This document shows positions 1 through 6,354 of a stretch of DNA of 7,166 bases, in pieces. Position 1 is the stretch's first letter. Every line of letters starts with the position of its first letter. The DNA is taken from contig CANEVK010000150.1 in NCBI GenBank assembly GCA_947442115.1, positions 1 to 7,166 of the forward strand, written 5' to 3'. Made by a program: the position numbers and the translations under genes. Below the pieces are notes generated by a model, which was not told the origin of the DNA, did not search any database, and saw nothing but the letters and a program-made list of their open reading frames with translations. The DNA is from Bacteriovoracaceae bacterium (GTDB lineage Bacteria > Bdellovibrionota > Bacteriovoracia > Bacteriovoracales > Bacteriovoracaceae).

Positions 1-468
1 AAGAATTTTTTCTTTAGGTAAGAAATGGGAAGCCTTATCCACAATATTTTTTGTCTCTTCAGGAGATAGGAATTGGCCTTTTTTAACTTTGAGTTCTCGG
101 TTAAATTTCTGACAAGCTTCGGCCCCAGCAAAAATCATATCCGTTTGACGGCAAAGGAAGGCCGGAACCTGCAGCACACTCACGGACTTCGCTACCACCA
201 TCGCCTGCTCTGGCGTATGGAAATCCGTTAATGTTGGAAGTCCAAATTCACGAGTAATATTTTCTAAAATCTTTAAGCCTTCATCAATTCCGGGACCGCG
301 ATAGGAAGTAAATGAAGAGCGATTGGCCTTATCATAACTGCCTTTGAAATGAAGATTAATGTCATTTTTAAAAGGCTCTAAGTCCTTCAGTAAAGTTTCA
401 GCAATTTGCTTGGCCAGATCTGCACTTTCAATCACACAAGGCCCGATATAAAAATCCATCTTCTTCAT
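1..468 (-). CDS. kdsA: 3-deoxy-8-phosphooctulonate synthase (Kdo-8-P synthase), C-terminal part missing
   Basis: KdsA condenses phosphoenolpyruvate with arabinose-5-phosphate to give Kdo-8-phosphate, a cytoplasmic step toward the Kdo of LPS. The frame is open for 156 codons from the ATG to the left edge, so the remaining C-terminal part of the TIM barrel (the family is usually about 260-285 residues) lies outside. Family motifs run in order: GPCVIES (residues 9-15), FKGSYDKANRSS (about 41-52), GPGIDEGLKIL (about 58-68), LPTLTDFHTPEQ, VPAFLCRQTD and KKGQFLSP. Cys11 stands where metal-dependent KdsA enzymes have their metal-binding cysteine; the E. coli type has Asn there. The ATG is preceded by AAAGGA with a 5-base spacer, partly inside the pyrG stop region, and lies 9 bases after pyrG. 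A second ATG at codon 4 is possible but worse spaced. The function is secure; the metal class is inferred because the other ligands are off the window. Confidence 0.97.
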   Translation of the reverse strand, partial: MKKMDFYIGPCVIESADLAKQIAETLLKDLEPFKNDINLHFKGSYDKANRSSFTSYRGPGIDEGLKILENITREFGLPTLTDFHTPEQAMVVAKSVSVLQVPAFLCRQTDMIFAGAEACQKFNRELKVKKGQFLSPEETKNIVDKASHFLPKEKIL

Positions 469-473
469 AATTA

Positions 474-479
474 TCCTTT
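474..479 (-). promoter_or_regulatory. Ribosome binding site of kdsA
   Basis: On the minus strand AAAGGA lies 5 bases before the kdsA ATG and overlaps the pyrG stop codon. This supports the ATG at 468 and suggests ribosomes finishing pyrG can reinitiate on kdsA. Confidence 0.75.
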
Positions 480-2070
480 AAAGTTTTCCACAGGCCTTCA
501 CGAATGAGGCAAAGAGTGGATGAGGTTTAAATGGTCGAGACTTAAATTCTGGATGATACTGACAGGCAATAAAGAAAGGGTGATCCTTCATTTCAATCAC
601 CTCAACGAGGTTGAGTTTCGGATTTAATCCTGAAACCACAAGACCCTGCTCTGTCATTTTAGAAAGGAAGCTATTGTTCACTTCTAGGCGATGACGATGG
701 CGCTCAGAAATCATTTTCGATCCATAGATTTTATGAGCGAGTGTGCCAGCTGAAAGCTCACAATCATAGGCCCCAAGGCGCATGCTGCCCCCCTTGGCGA
801 CATCCTTACTTTGGCCATTCATATAATGAACCACCATGGAACCGACTTCAGAAAACTCCATCGACGTAGCATCTTTAATACCAACTACATTTCTTGCAAA
901 TTCAATAATGGCCAGTTGCAATCCAAGGCAAATCCCGAAGAAAGGTTTTTTATTTTCTCTTGCAAACTGAATGGCCTTCATTTTGCCTTCAGTTCCTCGC
1001 GAACCAAATCCTCCAGGAACTAAAATACCATCGACCTCTTTGAGAAGATCAGCATTAGCACCTTTCTCAAGATCTTCAGCATCGATATAGGTTAAATTTA
1101 ATTTGACTTGATTTGAAATGGCCGCATGCCTGAGGGCCTCATCCAGAGATTTATAGGACTCAATCAAGTCTGTATATTTCCCCACCACTCCGATATTAAC
1201 CGTTTTTAGAGGGTTCTCTGCATTGTAGATAACCTTGTTAATATCATCCATTCTGGCTTCAACCGCCCACATCCCAAGCAGTTCAGTGATTCTTTTATCT
1301 AGGCCTTGATCGTGGAACGACCTTGGAACTTTATAAATCAGATCCAAATCAATGGATTGAAAAACGTTTTGCTTAGGCACGTTACAAAAGAGTGATATTT
1401 TATCGATTATCGAAGAATCAATATCTCGATCGGCACGGCAAATAATAATCTGCGGAAAAAGACCAATCCCTCTGAGCTCCTTAACCGAGTGCTGGGCCGG
1501 CTTAGATTTAAGTTCTCCAGCGGCCGCAATATACGGAACTAAAACCAGATGAATAAAAAGAACATTCTCAGTGCCCACATCAAGAGCAAATTGGCGGATG
1601 GCTTCCATGTATGGAAGGGATTCAATATCTCCGACTGTTCCCCCGATCTCTCCAATCAGAAGGTCACATTTTTCTGCTGCTAAATGAATACGCCGCTTAA
1701 TTTCATCTGTGATATGAGGAACAACTTGAACAGTTTTTCCAAGATATTTTCCTTCCCGCTCATTTTCAATCACCTGCAAATATACTTTACCCGTGGTGAA
1801 ATTATTTTCTCGGTTCAGTGTCAGCGTGGTGAAACGCTCATAGTGACCAAGATCTAGATCCGTCTCGCCTCCATCATCTGTTACATAAACTTCACCATGC
1901 TGAATGGGACTCATCGTACCCGGATCAACGTTAATATAGGGATCCATTTTGAGCATATTAATTTTTATGCCACGTCTTTCGAGTAAACATCCAATACTAG
2001 CAGCGGCAAGCCCCTTACCAAGAGAACTCGTTACACCGCCTGTGATAAAAATATATTTTTTCTTACTCAC
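478..2070 (-). CDS. pyrG: CTP synthase (glutamine hydrolysing), GTG start
   Basis: PyrG aminates UTP to CTP with ATP and glutamine in the cytoplasm. At 530 residues it is full length (E. coli 545). The N-terminal synthetase domain (about 1-270) shows the nucleotide-binding loop TGGVTSSLGKG (10-20), MDPYINVDPGTMSP (42-55), the Mg/ATP region DDGGETDLDLGHYERF (65-80) and EIGGTVGDIES (141-151). The C-terminal class I glutamine amidotransferase domain (about 290-528) has PGGFGSRG (352-359), the nucleophile Cys381 in FGICLGLQ, and the remaining triad residues His506 and Glu508 in CQYHPEFKSRP. The start is GTG: it shares bases with the kdsB stop (GTGA, 4-base overlap) and has AAGGAG 7 bases upstream. 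Placement between kdsB and kdsA fits supply of CTP for CMP-Kdo synthesis. All key residues seen are intact. Confidence 0.99.
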   Translation of the reverse strand: MSKKKYIFITGGVTSSLGKGLAAASIGCLLERRGIKINMLKMDPYINVDPGTMSPIQHGEVYVTDDGGETDLDLGHYERFTTLTLNRENNFTTGKVYLQVIENEREGKYLGKTVQVVPHITDEIKRRIHLAAEKCDLLIGEIGGTVGDIESLPYMEAIRQFALDVGTENVLFIHLVLVPYIAAAGELKSKPAQHSVKELRGIGLFPQIIICRADRDIDSSIIDKISLFCNVPKQNVFQSIDLDLIYKVPRSFHDQGLDKRITELLGMWAVEARMDDINKVIYNAENPLKTVNIGVVGKYTDLIESYKSLDEALRHAAISNQVKLNLTYIDAEDLEKGANADLLKEVDGILVPGGFGSRGTEGKMKAIQFARENKKPFFGICLGLQLAIIEFARNVVGIKDATSMEFSEVGSMVVHYMNGQSKDVAKGGSMRLGAYDCELSAGTLAHKIYGSKMISERHRHRLEVNNSFLSKMTEQGLVVSGLNPKLNLVEVIEMKDHPFFIACQYHPEFKSRPFKPHPLFASFVKACGKL

Positions 2071-2801
2071 TTCAGAGCTCCTTCTACTTTTTGAATATCT
2101 TCGGGGACATCAACACCAATAAGTTTTTGAGTCGTTTGAATCGCTCCGATACTAAGGCCATGATCTAAAGCTCGAAGTTGCTCAAGCCTTTCTAATTCTT
2201 CATGCCTGGAAGCAGGAAGCTTCACAAATTGGAGTAACGCCTCAGGTTTATAACTATAGACACCGACGTGCTGGAACCAATCATATTCCCTTCCCCCATC
2301 GCGGTCATAAGGAATGGATTGACGAGAAAAATAAAGACAGCTGCCAGTTTTTTCGGCCCATAGTGCTTTAACCACATTTGGATTCTTGAAATCCTCTTCT
2401 GAGCTTTTTCGAGGTCTAATGAGAGTGGCGATTGGATAAGGAGAATTCAAATGAAACTTGGCCAACTCTTTAAGGACATCCCCTTGCAAAAGAGGTTCAT
2501 CACCTTGAACATTGATCACCAGATCAACGGATTTATTTTTATAGTAACGATCGTAGGCCAGTGCGATTCGTTCAGAGCCAGAAGGGACATCGTCATCAAC
2601 TCGAAGAACGTTTCCACCAAATTTTTTTACGTGTTCTTCAATTTCATGATTATCAGTCACAACAGCTGTTTGGAATCCAGAGTTTTTACAATTTGTATAA
2701 ACTCTTTCAATCATAGAAATGCCTCTAATTTTTGCCAGAGGTTTTCCTGGAAAACGAGAAGATCCATATCGGGCCGGAATAAGAATTACAATTGAAGCCA
2801 T
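2067..2801 (-). CDS. kdsB: 3-deoxy-manno-octulosonate cytidylyltransferase (CMP-Kdo synthetase)
   Basis: KdsB activates Kdo with CTP to CMP-Kdo, the donor for the lipid A Kdo transferase; it acts in the cytoplasm. The 244 residues match the usual family length (about 245-255). The N-terminal nucleotide-binding motif IPARYGSSRFPGKPLA spans 8-23, followed by VVTD (47-50), DVPSGSERIA (71-80), the metal-binding VQGDEP (98-103, Asp101), SCLYFSRQSIPYDRD (154-168), HVGVYSY (178-184), ELERLEQLRAL (202-212) and a closing DVPEDIQKVE (231-240), all typical of KdsB. The ATG is the only start that keeps the glycine-rich motif near the N-terminus. A modest AGG lies 7 bases upstream. It is the first gene of the kdsB-pyrG-kdsA operon. 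I could not identify a convincing promoter in the 118-base divergent spacer. Confidence 0.98.
   Translation of the reverse strand: MASIVILIPARYGSSRFPGKPLAKIRGISMIERVYTNCKNSGFQTAVVTDNHEIEEHVKKFGGNVLRVDDDVPSGSERIALAYDRYYKNKSVDLVINVQGDEPLLQGDVLKELAKFHLNSPYPIATLIRPRKSSEEDFKNPNVVKALWAEKTGSCLYFSRQSIPYDRDGGREYDWFQHVGVYSYKPEALLQFVKLPASRHEELERLEQLRALDHGLSIGAIQTTQKLIGVDVPEDIQKVEGALK
2078..2083 (-). promoter_or_regulatory. Ribosome binding site that fixes the GTG start of pyrG
   Basis: Minus-strand AAGGAG sits 7 bases before the GTG at 2068-2070, inside the last codons of kdsB. It decides for the GTG start, which also gives the family-typical N-terminus of a few residues before the KYIFITGG motif, and implies translational coupling to kdsB. 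Confidence 0.85.
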
Positions 2802-2885
2802 ATGTGTGCCTAAAAAAAATTATTGACCCCTCAAGGTACACTAAAAAACGACCTTAAGACAACCATTTGAGAGTCAATTTCAACT

Positions 2886-2913
2886 TTGCGTTAACCTAGG
2901 TACGTGCTAAACT
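2886..2913 (+). promoter_or_regulatory. Putative extended -10 promoter giving a leaderless mRNA
   Basis: TTGCGT (2886-2891) and TAAACT (2908-2913) are 16 bases apart, with an upstream TG (2905-2906) forming TGnTAAACT as in extended -10 sigma-70 promoters. Six bases separate the -10 box from the ATG at 2920, so initiation at the usual seventh base would fall on the A of the start codon. No Shine-Dalgarno sequence exists between the two. This is inferred from sequence only. Confidence 0.5.
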
Positions 2914-2919
2914 AAATTC

Positions 2920-3261
2920 ATGAAGATTTTTTTTACTGTCATGTTTTTGGCACTCACAACATCCTACGCTCAAGAGGATGCTCTAATGCAAGATGCCATC
3001 AATCGTCCCGCCACCAGCTTGCGCTGTAAAGAAATGCTCTCTGAGAGGGATGACAAGGTTAGAGTTCAGCAAAAACTAAATGCTCTTATGCAAAGAAATT
3101 TGGATCTTATTAAAAAAAACCCTAAGGCCAATCAAAGTATGCAAAGCCGTCTTCAGGCCAGTCTGATTAAAGTAAAAAATGAATTACATTTAACCACTCT
3201 TAATATCCAAAGCATGGAAGAAAATATCGTCCGTTCTGGCTGCCCTGGAATAGCACTCTGA
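2920..3261 (+). CDS. Small secreted helical protein with two cysteines, unknown function
   Basis: I do not recognise this 113-residue protein. It has a clear signal peptide (MKIFFTVMFLALTTSYA, residues 1-17) with probable cleavage at A17-Q18. The mature part of about 96 residues is almost wholly polar and helix-prone. Two stretches (about 36-64 and 73-105), rich in Lys, Gln, Leu and Glu, are joined by a KKNPKANQS turn, which suggests an antiparallel helical hairpin. The only two cysteines, Cys36 and Cys108, flank the hairpin ends and could form one disulfide in the periplasm. There is no lipobox and no membrane segment in the mature part. The gene lacks a Shine-Dalgarno sequence and appears leaderless. 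It precedes a TolC-like gene by 47 bases and may act with it, but that link is inference. Confidence 0.8.
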   Translation: MKIFFTVMFLALTTSYAQEDALMQDAINRPATSLRCKEMLSERDDKVRVQQKLNALMQRNLDLIKKNPKANQSMQSRLQASLIKVKNELHLTTLNIQSMEENIVRSGCPGIAL

Positions 3262-3271
3262 TTATCTGATT

Positions 3272-3300
3272 TTACTTCTCAGTTTTTTTGGTGTTAAACT
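3272..3300 (+). promoter_or_regulatory. Putative second extended -10 promoter, upstream of the TolC-like gene
   Basis: TGTTAAACT (3292-3300) matches the TGnTAAACT seen before the preceding gene. A weak -35, TTACTT (3272-3277), is 17 bases upstream. Eight bases separate the box from the ATG at 3309, so the transcript would begin within about two bases of the start codon. The intervening bases have no Shine-Dalgarno sequence. Confidence 0.5.
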
Positions 3301-3308
3301 TTCAACAC

Positions 3309-4823
3309 ATGTTTAAAATCCTATTCTCTTTTTTTCTATTGGCCGGAAGTTCCTACGCTCAGGATGAAGATCTTACTTTTCTTGAAAGTTCAATCAACTC
3401 CGATCCAACAGCTTCATCCTCTAGTAAAGTTAAAGAATCCGCCCCAAGTAATCGCTGGTCCGTGGGCCGAGAAAAGTCCGATAGTCTCCAAGAAAAGGAT
3501 CCCGATAAATTTGGCCGAAGTCTCGATCTTCGCTCTGTTATCGAGGAAGGCTTTCGTCGAAACCCATTTGAGCAAATTCGTGGTCAGCAAAAAGAAAAAA
3601 TTGAGTTATCAAAAACTGATGTTTTTCAAAAGTTTTGGTATCCCAACCTCGGATTAGAACTACAGTCCTCTAATCATCGAGTGGATCGTTTTTATAAATC
3701 AACCGATAGCACGAATAGCATGGGTGCCCAGCAGTCTCCTAATGGTAGCCTTGGTGTTGTTTTTGATGAGTACACGGTTTTTAACTGGGGACGAGACTAC
3801 CTTCAATATCAAAATCAAAAACAAAGCTTAAATCGTCAAAATCAACAACTTGCCGAATCCAGACGTCGTTTAAAATTTTCGCTTATAAGTCAGTATTTCA
3901 ATCTCATCAGAGTTAAAGAAATTTTAAGAATACAAAAAGAACAATTAAGACAAACGTCCTTTATTCATCGCTTGGCGAGAGAAAAGTTATTGCTCAAAAA
4001 GATTAGAACTCAAGAGTATTATCAAACACGCTCTGAGTATTTGCGTTCTCAGACTGAGTACCAGCAGTCTCAGTATGAAGTAGGCCTTGAGGAAGAAAAG
4101 ATGGCCAATCTTCTCGGGGATCAGTATCAGGGAAGTTATCGCTCTTATGAGCAACTCAAATTTGTGACAATTAATACGACTTTAGAAGAAGCTTTACGTA
4201 TGTCCCAAGATCAAAGTCAGCCTTACCGAGATGCCAAGGTTGCCTATGATATCGCTAGCCGAAGTTACGAAAAGACTCTTAAAGATAACCTTCCTCTTCC
4301 AAAATTCGGTGTGAATCTTGGGGCCTACAGAACTGGATTTGATCCGAACGGCACAACTTGGAATTTTCAAACGACTGATAATAATAAGAATGTAGAGCTT
4401 GTAGCTTCAATTAATATGCGTTGGACTTTATTGGGTGAAGGTGGCGTATTTAATACTCGCCAAAATCAACAGGCCTATCTTTCAAAAAGAATTGCAGAAA
4501 TTGGTTACTTTAATACTAAAAGAGAACTCGAAGTAAAAGTCAGAACGATTTACAAAACAGTTCGTTTTTTAGAGAAAAAAGTTGAAATTGCCCAATTTCA
4601 ACACAAGAATGCCCAAAGTAACTATGACTCTGCCTTGGATAACTACATTGGGAGCCGTACATCTTACCCAGATATTAAGTTGGCCATCGACAATCTTGTA
4701 AGCTCCCACATTAATACCGAAAACGTTAAGTATGATCACCTGATAAAAAAATTAGAGCTCTCCGACTTCATGGGTCTGGAAGATCTTCCTGGTGAAAATT
4801 TTGAATCACTGGCCTCAAGGTAA
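3309..4823 (+). CDS. TolC-like outer membrane efflux/secretion factor
   Basis: TolC-family proteins form trimeric channels through the outer membrane that extend into the periplasm as alpha-helical barrels and serve efflux pumps or type I secretion. I chose the ATG at 3309 (504 residues): it gives a clean signal peptide, MFKILFSFFLLAGSSYA (1-17), whereas the TTG 21 bases upstream would put polar residues in front of it and overlap the putative -10 box. Two structural repeats are visible. The first begins LDLRSVIEEGFRRNPF (about 72-87), with YPNLGLELQSS strand (111-121) and VFNWGRD (157-163). The second begins TTLEEALRMSQDQSQP (290-305), with LPKFGVNLGAYR (330-341) and LLGEGGVFNTRQNQ (374-387), the place of the usual LFxGG motif. 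Long Gln/Lys/Glu-rich helices lie between. No lipobox cysteine is present, so it is not the lipidated OprM/NodT type. Its substrate is unknown; no inner-membrane pump or adaptor is in the window. Confidence 0.88.
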   Translation: MFKILFSFFLLAGSSYAQDEDLTFLESSINSDPTASSSSKVKESAPSNRWSVGREKSDSLQEKDPDKFGRSLDLRSVIEEGFRRNPFEQIRGQQKEKIELSKTDVFQKFWYPNLGLELQSSNHRVDRFYKSTDSTNSMGAQQSPNGSLGVVFDEYTVFNWGRDYLQYQNQKQSLNRQNQQLAESRRRLKFSLISQYFNLIRVKEILRIQKEQLRQTSFIHRLAREKLLLKKIRTQEYYQTRSEYLRSQTEYQQSQYEVGLEEEKMANLLGDQYQGSYRSYEQLKFVTINTTLEEALRMSQDQSQPYRDAKVAYDIASRSYEKTLKDNLPLPKFGVNLGAYRTGFDPNGTTWNFQTTDNNKNVELVASINMRWTLLGEGGVFNTRQNQQAYLSKRIAEIGYFNTKRELEVKVRTIYKTVRFLEKKVEIAQFQHKNAQSNYDSALDNYIGSRTSYPDIKLAIDNLVSSHINTENVKYDHLIKKLELSDFMGLEDLPGENFESLASR

Positions 4824-4826
4824 AAT

Positions 4827-5597
4827 ATGAAACTGTTAATTGTTTTACTAACTTTTTTAAATATCTCTCTGGCCACGGATCCATGGACTTTATCTGAAGA
4901 AGAACAAAATCCGGATACCCAAGATATTCTGATTAAAAAGCCTGAAAAATATCTAAGAAATGAGAGCGTGATTTACGACCTCAATACGGACTTGGGTATC
5001 AAAGATCAAAAAAAATACACGGGCTCTGATACTCATCGCTTTGGTCTTGCGGCCCACGTCTCGAGTGACTATGAGCATGTTAATCATCTCATGGGTTATG
5101 AATTTAATTATATGTATCGATCTCAAAGCTATACTCAGCTGTGGTATGGATTTCAATTTTTTCGCCATCAGACGTATTTTGATTCAATCACTCAAAACCA
5201 AACTGCTGAGGCCGGCGATAACGCAAACGATGAATCCCAATATCAGCGACCAAAAGACACAAAAAATTTGATCTCCTCTTTAGGTCTAGGAGTCGGACAT
5301 CGTTTTAAATTCTTAACTGAAATATTCTCAACTGATGATGTTTTTGAAACTGTCGATATTTTTGGTAACTACCTTGTCCTGAACGAAAACTTTATCAAAA
5401 AGCAGTACATAGGCTATGGATTAACAACAAATTATGGAATCCATAAACGATCAAGTACACATCTCTTCTATGGGGGAAAGTTTTCTTATAACATCGCCTC
5501 TGTGACAAGAGATGCGATTGGTGATGAAAAGAAAAATGATCGCTCACTCAGCTTGGGCTGGTTAAGTCTTGCCTTTGAGTTGGGCTGGTTCTTTTAG
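4827..5597 (+). CDS. Probable outer membrane beta-barrel protein, unknown function
   Basis: I cannot assign a family. The 256-residue product starts with a signal peptide (MKLLIVLLTFLNISLA, 1-16). An acidic, probably unstructured stretch follows (about 17-66), then alternating amphipathic segments rich in aromatic residues and glycine: RFGLAAHVSSDYEHV (71-85), MGYEFNYMYRS (89-99), TQLWYGFQFFRHQTYF (103-118), SSLGLGVGHRFKFL (150-163), QYIGYGLTTNYGIHK (193-207), HLFYGGKFSYNIASV (212-226) and SLGWLSLAFELGWFF (242-256). A C-terminal Phe after alternating hydrophobics is the classic outer-membrane barrel ending. Strand count suggests a small barrel of roughly 8-10 strands; this is a visual estimate. 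The ATG follows the TolC-like stop by 3 bases, with AAGG 6 bases upstream (4817-4820), so it is probably translated from the same mRNA. Its role may be tied to that channel, by inference. Confidence 0.78.
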   Translation: MKLLIVLLTFLNISLATDPWTLSEEEQNPDTQDILIKKPEKYLRNESVIYDLNTDLGIKDQKKYTGSDTHRFGLAAHVSSDYEHVNHLMGYEFNYMYRSQSYTQLWYGFQFFRHQTYFDSITQNQTAEAGDNANDESQYQRPKDTKNLISSLGLGVGHRFKFLTEIFSTDDVFETVDIFGNYLVLNENFIKKQYIGYGLTTNYGIHKRSSTHLFYGGKFSYNIASVTRDAIGDEKKNDRSLSLGWLSLAFELGWFF

Positions 5598-6218
5598 CTA
5601 TTTAATTTCTGTGATGACGTAGTCTTGGCCAGAGAAAAGAGTTTGTTCTTTTTTAATATAACCTTTGGCCTCTTCAACTGTTGCAAATAATCCTAAGCTC
5701 ACCCGGTACCAAGTGCCTTTGCCCTCAAGTGACGTCTGATTAATGATTGGACTATAACCTCTGACAGTAAACCCTTCTGCAAATTGTTTGGCCTCTTCCA
5801 TCGTTGGATAAGATCCAAGCTGGATTGTATATTTACCGTTAACAGGACTCGAAGATTGATTTTCTGATGGAACTGTATTTACTTCAGTTGATTGAACGGC
5901 CACAGCTTTATCATCAGACGAAAATTTTTCGAGTTCATCTGAAAGACGAGTCTTAGATTCATCCATTAGCTTTTTTAATTTTTCATCATCTGTAAGCTTT
6001 GATTCTTCAGTGACGGTTTTCTCTGCATCCTCTTCTAGACCAGACTTAAGTTCAACCGTCTTTTCGTCGACTGGCTTGATACCTGCCTCGCTCAATGAGA
6101 GTTTTTTTCCGAGACGAATTCCAATTGTAAAACTTGTGATGATCAGAATCACCACAAAAACTAAAACAAGAATGATCTCTTTTTTTTCAAAAACGATAAC
6201 TTTGTTATTTTCTTCCAT
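5598..6218 (-). CDS. SPOR-domain protein with single N-terminal membrane anchor
   Basis: SPOR domains bind peptidoglycan stripped of stem peptides and commonly bring proteins to the division septum. This 206-residue protein has a short cytoplasmic N-terminus, one transmembrane helix (about 14-33, rich in I, L and V), and a long acidic and Ser/Lys-rich periplasmic linker (about 40-126). The SPOR domain occupies about 128-205, with YTIQLGSYPTMEEAKQFAE (130-148) and the matching second half WYRVSLGLFATVEEAKGY (170-187); the paired TMEEAK and TVEEAK show the internal repeat of the fold. Topology resembles FtsN or DedD, but there is no linker motif that would name it. The ATG has no Shine-Dalgarno sequence and lies 6 bases after a -10-like TAAAAT, so it also appears leaderless. 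Its stop abuts the stop of the convergent barrel gene with no spacer. Confidence 0.9.
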   Translation of the reverse strand: MEENNKVIVFEKKEIILVLVFVVILIITSFTIGIRLGKKLSLSEAGIKPVDEKTVELKSGLEEDAEKTVTEESKLTDDEKLKKLMDESKTRLSDELEKFSSDDKAVAVQSTEVNTVPSENQSSSPVNGKYTIQLGSYPTMEEAKQFAEGFTVRGYSPIINQTSLEGKGTWYRVSLGLFATVEEAKGYIKKEQTLFSGQDYVITEIK

Positions 6219-6224
6219 ACTATT

Positions 6225-6253
6225 ATTTTAGGGTCTTAGCTCATTTTGAGCAA
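6225..6253 (-). promoter_or_regulatory. Putative promoter of the SPOR gene giving a leaderless mRNA
   Basis: On the minus strand TTGCTC (6248-6253) and TAAAAT (6225-6230) are 17 bases apart. The ATG at 6216-6218 starts 6 bases after the -10 box, so the usual start point falls on its A. A small inverted repeat, GCTCA-TTT-TGAGC (6239-6251), overlaps the -35 box and could be an operator, although 5-base arms are short enough to be chance. Confidence 0.5.
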
Positions 6254-6322
6254 AGCTTTTTCAATTCTGAACATTTTAGTCAACTTAGGCCCCCCACTAT
6301 CCTTTTCTCGAAAGATCTTAGT

Positions 6323-6328
6323 TATAAA
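6323..6328 (+). promoter_or_regulatory. Possible -10 box of the pilin operon
   Basis: TATAAA matches five of six consensus bases and would start transcription near 6335, leaving a leader of about 20 bases that contains the AGGAGG of the pilin gene. No convincing -35 lies at the expected distance (about 6299-6306 is CT-rich), so an activator or alternative sigma factor may be involved, or the box may be coincidental. Confidence 0.3.
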
Positions 6329-6342
6329 CAATCCAACCAATC

Positions 6343-6349
6343 AGGAGGT
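6343..6349 (+). promoter_or_regulatory. Consensus Shine-Dalgarno of the pilin gene
   Basis: AGGAGGT ends 5 bases before the ATG at 6355. It is the strongest ribosome binding site in the window, fixes the start of a 59-codon gene and fits an abundantly made pilin. Confidence 0.9.
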
Positions 6350-6354
6350 TACGC

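Noticed and set aside
2451..2795. 114-codon plus-strand open frame inside kdsB
   Set aside because: It is antisense to a fully conserved kdsB and has no protein features or start signals of its own.
2823..2842. TTGACC and TACACT as a plus-strand promoter, and minus-strand boxes for kdsB in the same spacer
   Set aside because: Spacing between TTGACC and TACACT is only 8 bases, and the best minus-strand combinations match the consensus too poorly to support a call.
2833..2855. Inverted repeat AAGGT ... ACCTT as an attenuator or operator
   Set aside because: Five-base arms with a 13-base loop in AT-rich DNA are expected by chance, and no T-run follows.
3288..3308. TTG start seven codons upstream for the TolC-like protein
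   Set aside because: It would add VLNFQH before the signal peptide, has no Shine-Dalgarno sequence and covers the putative -10 box; the ATG at 3309 gives a normal signal peptide.
3262..3308. Terminator between the small secreted gene and the TolC-like gene
   Set aside because: A T-run is present (3283-3289), but no GC-rich stem precedes it.
6239..6251. GCTCA-TTT-TGAGC hairpin as a terminator
   Set aside because: The stem is only 5 bases and it lies between divergent genes where no transcript should end; at most it is an operator overlapping the SPOR -35 box.
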